From Desulfoferula mesophila (GTDB lineage: Bacteria > Desulfobacterota > Desulfarculia > Desulfarculales > Desulfarculaceae), in NCBI RefSeq assembly GCF_037076455.1, contig NZ_AP028679.1:2371501-2435500 (forward strand): a stretch of 64,000 bases of DNA, given 5' to 3'. How positions within the stretch are numbered: position 1 is the stretch's first letter; each line of letters begins with the position of its first letter. The notes beneath the pieces were generated by a model. The model was given only the letters and a program-made list of their open reading frames with translations. It did not search any database and was not told the origin of the DNA. Positions 17,765-26,946 of this stretch are shown here, one piece after another. The translations under genes were made by a program, and so were the position numbers.

Positions 17765-17866
17765 GCCTGAATTCTAGCCCGCCCCCGCTCAGCGCACAAG
17801 CGCCGCCCCGCGGCGGCTGTGGTATAAATTTTAGACAGGATCAGCCACCCCAACTCAGGAGGCCCC

Positions 17867-18352
17867 TTGCCTTCATCCCCCGCCACACCCGCCGCGCCGG
17901 AGCGGCTCAGCCGCCGGGGCGTGCTCAAGCTGCTCTACGCCGGCATCTGGCTGTCGCTGGTGGGAGCTGTGGGCCTGGGTTTGGGGGCCGTGCTGCGCCT
18001 GTTCGGCTCCGGCGGCGGCGCTTCCGCGCCCCAGCCGGTGGAGTTCGACCAGCCGGCCAGCCTGGCCGTGGGGCAGGCCCGGGACCGGGGCGCGGTGGCT
18101 CTGGTGCGCGACGGGGAAGGCTATTTCGCTTTGAGCCTGGTGTGCCCCCACCTGGGCTGCCGCCCGGCCTGGCATCCGGATCAGAGCCGCTTCCTGTGCC
18201 CCTGCCACAGCTCCGTGTTCGCCCTAGACGGCGATCGTCTAGCGGGCCCTGCCCCCAAGGGCCTGGACCACGTGGCCCTTAAGCAAAGCGGGGACAAGCT
18301 GGTGGCCTATCCCGGCCAGGCGGTGGACCCGGCCGCCAGGCTGAAGGTCTGA
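17867..18352 (+). CDS. Rieske [2Fe-2S] protein of a cytochrome bc/b6-type complex
   Basis: A 161-residue protein with an N-terminal transmembrane anchor (about residues 23-47) after a basic segment ERLSRRGVLKL that resembles a Tat-type signal. The cluster-binding boxes are CPHLGC near residue 98 and CPCHSS near residue 113, complete in their Cys and His ligands. It starts at TTG with CAGGAGG upstream; no ATG is available nearby. It accepts electrons from quinol in the membrane and hands them to a cytochrome c. The cytochrome b gene follows after four bases. Confidence 0.92.
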   Translation: MPSSPATPAAPERLSRRGVLKLLYAGIWLSLVGAVGLGLGAVLRLFGSGGGASAPQPVEFDQPASLAVGQARDRGAVALVRDGEGYFALSLVCPHLGCRPAWHPDQSRFLCPCHSSVFALDGDRLAGPAPKGLDHVALKQSGDKLVAYPGQAVDPAARLKV

Positions 18353-18356
18353 AGCC

Positions 18357-18983
18357 GTGGCCAAGCCGGGATTCCTGGAGCATATCCATCCCCCGCGCAT
18401 CCCCCCGGAGCGCACCCGCTTCACGGCCACCTTTTGCCTGGGCGGCCTGTCCTTTTTACTTTTCCTGGTTTTGGGCGGCACCGGCGCGGTGCTGATGTTC
18501 TCCTACGTGCCCACCCCGGAGGGCGCGGCCGCCTTTTTCGCTCAGGAGGCGGGCGACCTGCCCTTTGCCTGGTTCTTCCGGCGGCTGCACTTTTTGGCGG
18601 GCCAGGCCATGGTCATCACCCTGCTGTTGCATTTGGCCCGGGTATTGGCCGCGAGAGCCTACCTGCCCCCCCGGGCCGTCAACTGGCTGGTGGGCCTGGG
18701 CCTGCTGCTCCTTACCCTGGCCCTGGACCTGACGGGCTACGTGTTGCGTTGGGACGCGGCCACCCAGGGCGCGGCCACGGTGGCCGCCGGGGTGCTGGGC
18801 CAGATACCGGCGGTGGGGCCCCTGTTCCAGCGCCTGCTCCTGGGCGGCCCCACCCTGGGGGAAACCGCCCTGCTGCGCTTTTACGTGCTGCACTGCCTAG
18901 CCCTGCCGGTGCTGGCCCTGGTGCTTAGCCTGTACCACTTCTGGCGTATCCGCAAGGACGGGCGGCCCACCACCGGTCTGTAG
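18357..18983 (+). CDS. b6-type cytochrome b (N-terminal domain)
   Basis: A 208-residue protein with four transmembrane helices, the size of cytochrome b6 rather than full cytochrome b. Heme-ligand histidine pairs are visible: RRLHFLAGQ and LLLHLARV in the second helix, then YVLHCLALP and LYHFWRI in the fourth. The Q-cycle chamber part with the PEWY motif is absent here and seems to be supplied by the separate gene at 17405-17764. Starts at GTG, four bases after the Rieske stop. Together with the multiheme cytochromes this would form a quinol:cytochrome c oxidoreductase. Confidence 0.88.
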   Translation: MAKPGFLEHIHPPRIPPERTRFTATFCLGGLSFLLFLVLGGTGAVLMFSYVPTPEGAAAFFAQEAGDLPFAWFFRRLHFLAGQAMVITLLLHLARVLAARAYLPPRAVNWLVGLGLLLLTLALDLTGYVLRWDAATQGAATVAAGVLGQIPAVGPLFQRLLLGGPTLGETALLRFYVLHCLALPVLALVLSLYHFWRIRKDGRPTTGL

Positions 18984-19013
18984 ATCACCTCGAACGCGGG
19001 CGCCTGTCCCGAA

Positions 19014-22000
19014 TCATTTTTCCGCCACCAAGCTGAGCGGACTGGGCACATTCTTGTCTTCAGTGGGCTGGCTCTCCACCGGCGCCGACACCGTCAGCCG
19101 GTCGGGGGCCAGGCCAAAGCGCCCGGTGAGCATCTTGGCCACCGCCGAGGCCCGGCTCTCGGCCAAGTTTTTGATCTGTTCCGGCCCTAGCGGTTGTTTC
19201 TTCACCGCCGCGCGGAACATGGCCCTGGTTTGGGCCGTGGCCAGTTCCTGGTCGGTGGGGGTCTTGCCGCTGAAGTCGGGGCTGTTCGCCACCGCCTTTT
19301 TGAGCTGGTTAAGCTCGGCGCGCGAATAGCGCTGCAGATACAGGGCCTCCAGGGCGCGGCTCACCGAGGCGCTGCTCAGGGAAACGCGCAGCGAAGTGCG
19401 CCCCGCCTGGTTCTGGCCGGTCATCTTGCCCAACTGGGCCACCAGGGCCCGCCGCTGCAGGGCCGGGGTGTCCAGGCCGGGGTTATAGCCGCCCGCTACG
19501 CCCAGCTTGAGCTGGGGCCTGTCCTGCATGGCCTTGGCCAGCTTGGCCAGCTTTTCCTCTTCGGGCGGCGAGACCCGGTGGCTCCCCGGATCGAAATCCA
19601 CCTGATCCAGGGCCTGGTCCGAGGCCCCCACCAAATTGGCCAGCAGGGTAAAGGGAGCGGTCACGATTTTGACGATCAGGTTGATGATGGCTTCGCCGAT
19701 GATACCGCTCACCGAAACCTGGGGGTCGGCCAGGTCGCCGGTCACGGGCAAGGCGATTTTGATGCGCCCCTCGGAATCCTTGAGCAGGGCCACCGCCAGG
19801 TCCAGGGGCAGATCCGGCGCGCCGGGCTCGTTAATCTTCTCGCCCAGCACCAGATCCTTGATAAGCACCTGGTTGTCGCCCACCAATCGCTGTTTTTCCA
19901 GACGGTAATCCATCTGGGCGTAGAGCTTACCCTCCTTGATGCGCCAACCGGCGAACTTGGCGGCATAGGGGCTCAGATGGTGCATGTCCAGGTTCTCGAA
20001 TTCCATTTTCAGCTGGGTGCGGTCGGTGGGGCTGAGCGGCAGCAAACGGCCGGTGATATTGGCCTGCCCATAGCGATCCACCCTGCCCCGCAGGCGCAAA
20101 GGCATGGGCGAGGCGGCCACATTGCCCACGTCCCGGGCGCTTCCCCGCAGATCGCGCACCACTGAGGAGAACTCGGGCTTAAGGCTCAAATCGCTGAAGT
20201 CGAGCTGGCCCTTGCTGATATGCATCACCCCCAAATGAAAGGCGAAGGCTGGCGGTTCGGGTGCCGACCGGACTTCCTTCTTGGGCGTAGCCGGGGCCTT
20301 TTCCTTCTCTTCGGGGGCCTTGAACGCCTGCAAGAGGTTAAGCTGGCCCTGGGGGCCGATCACCATCTTGACCCGCGGCCCCACCAGTTCGGCCCGGTCC
20401 ACGCCGAGGTTGCCGGGCTCCAGTTGCAGACGCAGTTGGGGCGTGCTCAGCTTATCCCAACCCACCAGCTCGTCCTGGCCGCCCTCTTCGAGCAAACTGA
20501 GCTTGTCGATGGCAGCCCCCGCCTCCAGGGTGAACTTTTTGCCCTGCGCCGGCTGGCCCAGGGCCAGCTTGCCCTGGCTGCTTAAGATCCCGCCGGCAAT
20601 CCTCGCTTTGGCCAGCAGGTCCAAATAGGGCTGCAAGGGCTTCAGCTCCATGCCCTCAAGCTGGTACTCGGCCTCCAGATCCGGGGCCAGCGACAGCAGC
20701 CTACCCTTGGCGGCCAGCTTGCCGCCCGAAGCCAGATCGGATTCGAGATCAAAGGCGCAGGGCTGCTCCAGGGGCCAGGCCAGGCCGTCCAGGCCGAGGC
20801 GCACCTGTTGCAGCTCCAGTTCCTTCGGTTGCGGCCCGCTTTGATCCTTGTAAGCCAGCCCGTAGTTTTCCAGGCTGGCCTGCTTGAGCCGCAGGCTCCA
20901 GCCGGGCCCGGGCTCCGGCTGCGCGCCTTGCTCCCCCGCCGCTTCTTGGCCGCCCTGCCCCGCCAACAGTCCGCTCCAGTTGAGCTTGCCCTGCTGGTCC
21001 AAAACCGTCAGGGCGCGGCCCCCATTCAGCTTGAGGCTCTCCACCTCCACCAGCCGCCGGTTCAGGTCCAGGCTGACGCCCCCGGCCTCCAGGCCGCTCA
21101 GGGTGAGCATGGGAGTCTGATCGGCCAGGCCCAGGGTCAGGTTGCGCAGCGAGGTTTGCAGGCCCTTCAGGTTAAGCAAATACTTGTCCTGGGGACGCTC
21201 CAGGCTTAGCTTGCCGGCCGCGGCCAAGCTCTCCAGGTTCAACCGGAGGTTTTCTTGGGCCGGGCTCAAAGACACCTGGCGAACTTTTAGTTGCACCGGG
21301 TCCAGCTTCAGGCGCACACCGCCTCCGCTCAGGGAGACCTCGTAGGAAGCGTTGAAGTCCAGCAACCCCTGGGGAGGGGCCAGTTTGGCGATGTCCGGGA
21401 CCACCTCGTACAGGGTGGCCAGCTTCCAGTTTTGCAGCCGGACCCGGCCGCTGGAGGCGACCGGGCTGAGGCTCAGCTTGCCCCGCCACTCCAAACGTTC
21501 GTCTTGGGAGCTGGCCGCGGTCAGGCTGAAGGGGCCACAGTCGGAGGGTAATCCGCAAAGGTCCTTCAAGGTGGAAAGGTTTTGCAGCTCCAAGTTGATA
21601 GGTATCACCTTCAACTGGCCGGGGGCTCCCTTTTGCTCGCGCAAAAACCAGAGGCTGCCCTTGAGCAGATTGAGTTTGCGCAGGAGAAAGGGAAAAGGAT
21701 CCCCCTTGGCCGCGGCCGGGGCCGCCTCCGCCGGTGCCAAACGGGCCAGGTTCAGATCACCCTCGGGGCTCAACACCACCTTGATGAAAGGCTCCTCCAG
21801 CGACGCTTCGGTGCAAATCAGGGCCCAGCGCCACAGGCTGGCTACCTCCAAATTGATCATCAGGTGCTTTATGGAGGCCAAGGGGCGCTCCTGGCCCGGC
21901 CCCAACACGAAATCGTCCGCCTCCAGACACAGGGTGAAAGGATTACAGCGAACCTCCCCCAGCGTGGCGCTCTGCCCGGTCTGGGCCTTGAGCATGGCGG

Positions 22001-22121
22001 GCAGCTTGCTCTTGATCAGGTAGGGCACGCCCCAGAATCCGGCCGCCGCATACAGACCCACCAGGGCCAGCACCACTCCCGCCGAAATCCAGGGCCAACG
22101 GCGCGCTTTTCCTTTAGCCAT
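19014..22121 (-). CDS. Large AsmA-like protein with DUF748
   Basis: A 1035-residue protein with a single N-terminal membrane helix (about residues 9-30) and a very long periplasmic part of repeating beta-rich segments, the layout of DUF748/AsmA-superfamily proteins. The C-terminal quarter has the LAVALLKDSEGRIKIALPVTG and ISGIIGEAIINLIVKIVTAPF segments typical of DUF748, then a region resembling a peptidoglycan- or OmpA-like tail. Relatives bridge inner and outer membranes and are linked to phospholipid transport. An ATG at 22121 is preferred over an upstream TTG. It is transcribed alone and converges with the cytochrome b gene. Confidence 0.82.
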   Translation of the reverse strand: MAKGKARRWPWISAGVVLALVGLYAAAGFWGVPYLIKSKLPAMLKAQTGQSATLGEVRCNPFTLCLEADDFVLGPGQERPLASIKHLMINLEVASLWRWALICTEASLEEPFIKVVLSPEGDLNLARLAPAEAAPAAAKGDPFPFLLRKLNLLKGSLWFLREQKGAPGQLKVIPINLELQNLSTLKDLCGLPSDCGPFSLTAASSQDERLEWRGKLSLSPVASSGRVRLQNWKLATLYEVVPDIAKLAPPQGLLDFNASYEVSLSGGGVRLKLDPVQLKVRQVSLSPAQENLRLNLESLAAAGKLSLERPQDKYLLNLKGLQTSLRNLTLGLADQTPMLTLSGLEAGGVSLDLNRRLVEVESLKLNGGRALTVLDQQGKLNWSGLLAGQGGQEAAGEQGAQPEPGPGWSLRLKQASLENYGLAYKDQSGPQPKELELQQVRLGLDGLAWPLEQPCAFDLESDLASGGKLAAKGRLLSLAPDLEAEYQLEGMELKPLQPYLDLLAKARIAGGILSSQGKLALGQPAQGKKFTLEAGAAIDKLSLLEEGGQDELVGWDKLSTPQLRLQLEPGNLGVDRAELVGPRVKMVIGPQGQLNLLQAFKAPEEKEKAPATPKKEVRSAPEPPAFAFHLGVMHISKGQLDFSDLSLKPEFSSVVRDLRGSARDVGNVAASPMPLRLRGRVDRYGQANITGRLLPLSPTDRTQLKMEFENLDMHHLSPYAAKFAGWRIKEGKLYAQMDYRLEKQRLVGDNQVLIKDLVLGEKINEPGAPDLPLDLAVALLKDSEGRIKIALPVTGDLADPQVSVSGIIGEAIINLIVKIVTAPFTLLANLVGASDQALDQVDFDPGSHRVSPPEEEKLAKLAKAMQDRPQLKLGVAGGYNPGLDTPALQRRALVAQLGKMTGQNQAGRTSLRVSLSSASVSRALEALYLQRYSRAELNQLKKAVANSPDFSGKTPTDQELATAQTRAMFRAAVKKQPLGPEQIKNLAESRASAVAKMLTGRFGLAPDRLTVSAPVESQPTEDKNVPSPLSLVAEK

Positions 22122-22214
22122 AATCAACAATTACCAAAGTGAGATTATTATGGGGAGCCCGGTCTCCACTTGCACCTAAGTAAATTATAAAGCATTGGCG
22201 CCCGTAAAAAGTCG

Positions 22215-22232
22215 GCGGGCGGCCCGCTTTTT
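22215..22232 (-). terminator. Weak hairpin, possible terminator downstream of the paaI-like gene
   Basis: GCGGG / CCCGC with a 3-base loop, with T-runs on both sides (TTTTT on the plus side directly, TTTTT on the minus side after four bases). It lies about 110 bases after the stop of the thioesterase gene. The stem is short, so this is tentative. Confidence 0.3.
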
Positions 22233-22339
22233 GGTTGCCAAGGACCCCTGAGCCCGGCCGGCCGCAGCGGTGAACATTCGGCCGGGGCAGAGTCCGGCCT
22301 GCAGGTTGGCTAAGTCATGAATTGGTTTGGGAGGCGCCG

Positions 22340-22747
22340 TCAGGCCAGAAGAAGGTAGTTCACCTGGGCCACGGCCACCAGGGTCCCGGCCTCGTCGAAT
22401 AGCTCCACCCCCACCGGGCACATGGTGCGGCCCACCTTGATGGTGCGGGCGGCCACGGTGAGGTCGCTCAGGCAGGGGGCCAAGAAGCGGATGTTCATGT
22501 CCGTGGTGGTCAGGCGCGCCTGGGAGCCGGTCTGGGTGAGGATGGCGAAGCAGGCGGCGCTGTCGGCCACGGTCATCAGCAGCCCGCCGTGAAAGGACTC
22601 GAACACCCCGTCATAGGCCGGCTTGCGCGCCACCTTGATCCGGCACAGGCCCGGTGCCAGCTCCAGCACCTGCATGCCCAGGGTGTCCACGATGGGTATG
22701 GCCGCCACCCGCTCCAGGATGGCTTTTTCCAGGGCCGGATCCAGCAA
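22340..22747 (-). CDS. PaaI-family hotdog-fold thioesterase
   Basis: A 135-residue hotdog-fold protein. The FHGGLLMTVADSAACFA segment near residues 55-71 is the PaaI/YigI signature, with the helix aspartate kept. The TTDMNIRFLAPC and AVAQVNYLLL strands complete the fold. Such enzymes hydrolyse acyl-CoA thioesters; the chain preference is unknown. Starts at a TTG two bases after the ribF stop, with GGGAGA in the end of ribF, so the two are translationally coupled. No function link with ribF is obvious. Confidence 0.85.
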   Translation of the reverse strand: MLDPALEKAILERVAAIPIVDTLGMQVLELAPGLCRIKVARKPAYDGVFESFHGGLLMTVADSAACFAILTQTGSQARLTTTDMNIRFLAPCLSDLTVAARTIKVGRTMCPVGVELFDEAGTLVAVAQVNYLLLA

Positions 22748-22749
22748 GG

Positions 22750-23709
22750 CTATTTCTCTCCCCCATTGCCTGAGCGCACCCAGGGCTCCAGCACCGCGAT
22801 GGCCCGCTCGATGTCCAGGCCTATCTGGGCCTTGAGCGCCTCGGGAGAGTCGAAGCGCTGCTCGCCCCGCAGGCGCTCCACGAAATGCAACCGGATGTCC
22901 TGGCCGTAGATGTCGCCATCGAAGTCCAGCAGATGGGTCTCCACGCTCAGGGCCCCGTCGTCAAAGGTGGGGTTGTTGCCGATGTTGTTGGCCCCCTTGA
23001 GCAAACGGCCGTCGGCCAGCTCCACCAGCACCGCGTAGACCCCCGGCCCGGGCAGCAGTTCGTCGCTCACCTTGAGGTTGGCGGTGGGGAAGCCCAGCAG
23101 GCGCCCTCCCCGGCCGTGTCCGGCCACCACCCGCCCGGCTACCTGGTAGTGACGGCCCAGCAAATGCCTCGCTCCTTCCATGTTGCCGTCGGCCACCTCC
23201 TGGCGCACCCGAGTGGAGCTCACCGGGCGTCCGTCGATGATCACCGGACCCACCACGTGCACCGCGAAACCCCAGCGCTCGCCCTTGGAGCGCAGCAGAT
23301 CGAGGTCACCCAACCCTTTATGACCAAAGGCGAAATCATAGCCCACCACCACTTCGGCGGCCCCCAGGCGGCTCACCAGCAGCTTGTCCACAAAGGCGTC
23401 GGCGCTAAGGGAAGCGAAGTCCTGGTCAAAACGCAGGCACAAAGTCAAATCCAGGCCGGATTGGCCCATCAGCACCAGCTTCTGCCTCAGGGTGGTGATC
23501 AGCGGCAGGTTCACCGCCGGGCGCAACACCCGGATGGGGTGGGGCTCGAAGGTAACGGCCAAGGAGGTGCCCCCCAGGGCTTTGGCCCGCTCCACGGCCT
23601 TGGCGAACAGGGCCTGATGCCCCAGGTGTACCCCATCGAAGTTGCCGATGGTTATCACTGGACGGGGGAGGCGCTGCCTTAGCTCTTCCAGACCCATTAC
23701 CACTTGCAT
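22750..23709 (-). CDS. ribF: Bifunctional riboflavin kinase / FAD synthetase
   Basis: A 319-residue RibF of normal length. The N-terminal nucleotidyltransferase part has TIGNFDGVHLGHQAL and FEPHP, with SSTRVRQEVADG at its end; the C-terminal kinase part has GRLLGFPTANL and GVYAV, then NIGNNPTF and VETHLLDFDGDIYG. It makes FMN and FAD from riboflavin. The ATG at 23709 has AAGGAAG upstream; the same frame is open for another 42 residues but these are not RibF-like. It precedes the thioesterase gene. Confidence 0.95.
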   Translation of the reverse strand: MQVVMGLEELRQRLPRPVITIGNFDGVHLGHQALFAKAVERAKALGGTSLAVTFEPHPIRVLRPAVNLPLITTLRQKLVLMGQSGLDLTLCLRFDQDFASLSADAFVDKLLVSRLGAAEVVVGYDFAFGHKGLGDLDLLRSKGERWGFAVHVVGPVIIDGRPVSSTRVRQEVADGNMEGARHLLGRHYQVAGRVVAGHGRGGRLLGFPTANLKVSDELLPGPGVYAVLVELADGRLLKGANNIGNNPTFDDGALSVETHLLDFDGDIYGQDIRLHFVERLRGEQRFDSPEALKAQIGLDIERAIAVLEPWVRSGNGGEK

Positions 23710-23772
23710 GACCGCGGCTTCCTTTTTCCACCCCTGATGAAAAAAATGGGCCTTGGGGGCCCACAAACCCAC

Positions 23773-23799
23773 TTGACAACCTTGGGACGTGATTATAGA
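23773..23799 (+). promoter_or_regulatory. Possible promoter for tRNA-Leu(CAG)
   Basis: TTGACA at 23773-23778 and TATAGA at 23794-23799 are good boxes but spaced only 15 bases apart. They lie 60 bases upstream of the tRNA, on its strand. A second TTGACA near 23814 has no clear -10. Confidence 0.3.
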
Positions 23800-23858
23800 C
23801 TTCGCCCTGTTGTTTGACAAGGTCGCGCGGCTCAAGGGCTTTTAGCGATCTTGGGTGA

Positions 23859-23945
23859 GCCGAAGTGGCGGAACTGGTAGACGCGCTAGGTTCAGGGTCT
23901 AGTACCCGTACGGGTGTGGGAGTTCGAGTCTCCCCTTCGGCACCA
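23859..23945 (+). tRNA. tRNA-Leu (anticodon CAG), integration target
   Basis: Acceptor GCCGAAG at 23859 pairs with CTTCGGC before A and encoded CCA at the end. The D-arm, long variable arm and the T-arm with GTTCGAGTC are present. The anticodon stem CTAGG/TCTAG encloses TTCAGGG, giving CAG (leucine CUG codons). An integrase gene starts less than 100 bases beyond its 3' end, so the 3' end of this gene is the likely attachment site of the mobile segment downstream. Confidence 0.95.
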
Positions 23946-24041
23946 AAAACAACTTAAGTAATCGCAATCACACGAACTTTCTGATCACTGACTCCGATTA
24001 ACCGATTTTCACACAAACCGGTGATACAGGTCGGAGCCCAA

Positions 24042-25808
24042 ATGGGAGTCAGTCGTCGGGTAAGTATCCCCTCCTGTCTTGTCAAACACGGCAGCATTTA
24101 CTACTTTAGGGCAGTCGTCCCGGCTGACCTGCGCCCCCGCCTCAAGCAGCGCGAATACCGCCTGTCGTTGCGCACTGGGTACTTGACCCAGGCCAAATGC
24201 ATGGCTATCTCTATGAAAGCAAGGCTATCCACCCTCTTTCATTTAATGCGGCAGGAAAGCGAGTTAATGGCGGAGCTCAGCGACCAGCAGATCAGAGAGA
24301 TCGTCCACCAGTGGGTCAAGAAGGCCCTGGAACAATATGAAGAGATTCGGCTTCGGCGGTCACAGCCCTGGTCTGCCGAGGAACTGACCGCCTACTTGAA
24401 CAGCCTTGATGACGATATCAAAGTCTACAAGGAAAAGCTGCTGCAAGGTCATTATGATTTGGTTGAACCAGGTGCGCTGGAATTCCTAGCGGAAAAGGGC
24501 CTCCACGATATCCCCAAAAACTCGCTTGAGTTCCGCAAACTGTGCTCAGCGTTACTCAAAGGCATGATCGCCGTATTCATGCAAGAAAAAAGAAATGCCT
24601 CGGGTGAAGGGCTTGACGATGAGCTAGACTCACTACTCGATAATTGCATAGATAATATCCCCTCAACTCCAGCTACAAGACAAAACCCGACCGGGCCGCA
24701 AATTACCCTGAGCGAGGCTCTCGAATCTTACCGGGAGGAAAAAATCCGTCACCGGGATTGGACCGGCAGAACCGAAACCGACATGAGACCTCGGCTTGAT
24801 CTGTTCAATGAAGCTGTTGACGACATCTCCATAAAAATGCTGAGCAAAGATGACATCAGAAAATTCAAACATGCCGTAGAGCACTTGCCAGCAAGGCGCA
24901 GCGTAATGCCTAGATACAAAGGCAAGAGTCTTAATGAATTGCTGGCAATGAAAGTACCTGAAAACGACCGGATGTCTAACAGCACCATTGGGCAATACTT
25001 CGGTGCGGTGGTGTCGTTCTTACTTTGGCTGAAGGCAAATTACGATGGTATCAACGATGGACTTACCGATGTCTTAAAACCACCATCGGTTCAGCCCTCC
25101 GATGAGCAACGGAGTGTTTTTACTGAAGATGACTTACAAAAAATCTTCCAGGCCCCAGGATATAAGCCTGACAACTTCAAGCAGGCCTATAAATTTTGGG
25201 TTCCCCTGATTGGACTTTACAGCGGCATGCGCCTTGAAGAAATATGCCAACTAACCATTGATGATATAAAACAGATTGATGAAGTCTGGTGTTTTGATGT
25301 CAACGATCAAGTAGACAAACGGGTCAAGACCATTGCCTCTAAACGATATATTCCCATCCACCCCAAACTTATCGACGAGCTTGGCTTGTTAGATTATGTG
25401 AAAGCCATTAAGAAAAAAGGTTCGGATAGGCTGTTCCCCGAATTAAAAAAACAAAGCGGCCGGTATTCCCATTACGTATCACGTTGGTTCAACGGCACTC
25501 ACTTACCCAAAACTGGCATCGGAAAAGCCGGTAGGAAAAAAGTTTTCCACTCATTCCGACATACCTTTGCCCACACCTGCAAGCTAGCTGGCATCCCCGA
25601 AGACAAGGTATCGCAGTTAATGGGACACGAAACCTCAGGCAACAATATTACATACGGTAGATATGGCAAAAAATATCCTCCTGGTATTTTACTCAGGGAT
25701 GTTGTCTCCAAAGTTGATTTTGATATAGACCTGGAACAGCTTAAAAAATCAAAACACGTCCGAGGGAAGAACCTGGCGAATAACCGGCCGCTAAAGAAAA
25801 GAAAATAG
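24042..25808 (+). CDS. Tyrosine-recombinase integrase of a tRNA-Leu island
   Basis: A 588-residue integrase. The N-terminal KHGSIYYFRAVVPADLRP segment matches the DUF6538 domain common in long phage-like integrases. The catalytic domain occupies the last 220 residues: Arg in LYSGMRLEEICQL, Lys in the KRVKTIASKRYIPIH strand, HSFRHTFAH, then LMGHETSGNN and Tyr in TYGRYG. All catalytic residues are present, so it may be active. The ATG at 24042 with CGGAG upstream is preferred to a GTG at 24021. Base composition is more AT-rich than the flanking genes. It sits directly behind tRNA-Leu(CAG), indicating site-specific insertion there. Confidence 0.92.
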   Translation: MGVSRRVSIPSCLVKHGSIYYFRAVVPADLRPRLKQREYRLSLRTGYLTQAKCMAISMKARLSTLFHLMRQESELMAELSDQQIREIVHQWVKKALEQYEEIRLRRSQPWSAEELTAYLNSLDDDIKVYKEKLLQGHYDLVEPGALEFLAEKGLHDIPKNSLEFRKLCSALLKGMIAVFMQEKRNASGEGLDDELDSLLDNCIDNIPSTPATRQNPTGPQITLSEALESYREEKIRHRDWTGRTETDMRPRLDLFNEAVDDISIKMLSKDDIRKFKHAVEHLPARRSVMPRYKGKSLNELLAMKVPENDRMSNSTIGQYFGAVVSFLLWLKANYDGINDGLTDVLKPPSVQPSDEQRSVFTEDDLQKIFQAPGYKPDNFKQAYKFWVPLIGLYSGMRLEEICQLTIDDIKQIDEVWCFDVNDQVDKRVKTIASKRYIPIHPKLIDELGLLDYVKAIKKKGSDRLFPELKKQSGRYSHYVSRWFNGTHLPKTGIGKAGRKKVFHSFRHTFAHTCKLAGIPEDKVSQLMGHETSGNNITYGRYGKKYPPGILLRDVVSKVDFDIDLEQLKKSKHVRGKNLANNRPLKKRK

Positions 25809-25837
25809 GCCTCCCTCAAGCTGTAAACCTCCCCCGA

Positions 25838-26647
25838 TTAGTGCCAGTCAACAGTAGAAACTTCAGGTGAATTTATAGCGAGGTATTCGGCTGGTGTCAG
25901 GTTGCCGAGGGACTCATGAGGGCGTTCCTCGTTGTACTCCTTGAGCCAGCGATCCGTGATTTCCCGCACCTCGCTTAGACGGGAAAATATGTAAAGGTCC
26001 AGCACCTCTTCCCGATAGGTCCGGTTGAAGCGTTCAATGTATGAATTCTGGGTGGGCTTGCCGGGCTGAGTGAAACCCAAATCGATACTATGCTCCTCGG
26101 CCCATTGGGCCATAGCTACACTGACCAGCTCCGGGCCGTTGTCCAGCCTCAGCCTGGACGGGTAGCCCCGCCAGGCAGCGATACGCTCCAGCACTCGGAT
26201 TATCCTTTGGGCGGGGAGATTGACGTCCACCTCTATGGCCAGGGCCTCTCGATTGAAATCATCCACCACATTAAAGGTCCTGAATCGCTGGCCGCCATAC
26301 AGGGCATCGCTCATGAAGTCCACCGACCAGCAGATATTGGCCAGATCCGGCACTGCAAGCGGCTGGGGATCACGAGTAGGCAGGCGCTTCTTACCCTTCC
26401 TGCGAAGGTTTAGCTTCAGGGCGCAGTACACTCGGTACACCCGCTTGTGATTCCAGCCATGTCCATCCCGCCGAATTACTTGAAACAGTTTGGCAAAGCC
26501 GTATCTGGGATATTTGTCTGCCAGCGAAGTCAGCGCCTCGATGATCGGACCATCGTCGCGGGGCTTGGGTCGGTAGGCATAAACCGACCGGCTCAGCCTC
26601 AGGGCGCGGCAGGCCCGGCGAATGCTCAGACCGTGCTCTTTGCACAT
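25838..26647 (-). CDS. IS3-family transposase OrfB (integrase domain)
   Basis: A 269-residue DDE transposase. The rve integrase core is complete: Asp in ICWSVDFMSDAL, Asp in LRLDNGPELVS and Glu in QNSYIERFNRTYREEVL, followed by YNEERPHESLGNLTPAEY. The upstream HTH_21-like part includes ADKYPRYGF. It is probably made as an OrfAB fusion by -1 slippage on the A5 run at 26685-26689 near the end of orfA; shifting back one base there joins the two frames without a stop. The ATG used here is a conservative internal start. Confidence 0.9.
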   Translation of the reverse strand: MCKEHGLSIRRACRALRLSRSVYAYRPKPRDDGPIIEALTSLADKYPRYGFAKLFQVIRRDGHGWNHKRVYRVYCALKLNLRRKGKKRLPTRDPQPLAVPDLANICWSVDFMSDALYGGQRFRTFNVVDDFNREALAIEVDVNLPAQRIIRVLERIAAWRGYPSRLRLDNGPELVSVAMAQWAEEHSIDLGFTQPGKPTQNSYIERFNRTYREEVLDLYIFSRLSEVREITDRWLKEYNEERPHESLGNLTPAEYLAINSPEVSTVDWH

Positions 26648-26679
26648 GAACTTAGCCAGATCGCGCCGACCCGCTGGCC

Positions 26680-26946
26680 TTATATTTTTCTTTCGATGAC
26701 GTCCTTCAGAGCCCGATTCTCAAGGCTCAAGTCGGCGTACATCTGCTTTAGACGCCTGTTTTCTTCTTCAAGCTCCTTGAGCCGGACGATGTCCGAGGCC
26801 TCCATGCCCCCGTACTTGGACTTCCATTTGTAGTAGGTGGCGCTGCTGACACCGTATTCCCGGCAGACCTCCTTGGCGGTCCTGCCCCCTTCCACCTCTT
26901 TCAGAATTTTGACGATCTGAGTTTCGCTGAATCTGGTCCTGCGCAT
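26680..26946 (-). CDS. IS3-family transposase OrfA (helix-turn-helix)
   Basis: An 88-residue OrfA. It begins with RRTRFSETQIVKILKEVEGG and a VCREYGVSSATYYKWKSKYGG helix-turn-helix, then a leucine-zipper-like coiled coil to the C-terminus. It binds the IS ends and is the N-terminal part of the OrfAB transposase. The frame ends with TAA a few bases after the A-run used for frameshifting. Confidence 0.9.
   Translation of the reverse strand: MRRTRFSETQIVKILKEVEGGRTAKEVCREYGVSSATYYKWKSKYGGMEASDIVRLKELEEENRRLKQMYADLSLENRALKDVIERKI

Noticed and set aside
19194-20165. A 323-residue open frame opposite the DUF748 gene
   Set aside because: Histidine- and glycine-rich shadow without start signals.
22750-23835. 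Longer RibF start at 23835
   Set aside because: The first 42 residues are not RibF-like and the ATG at 23709 has a good ribosome site.
23710-23858. FMN riboswitch before ribF
   Set aside because: No conserved RFN-element segments were seen in the leader.
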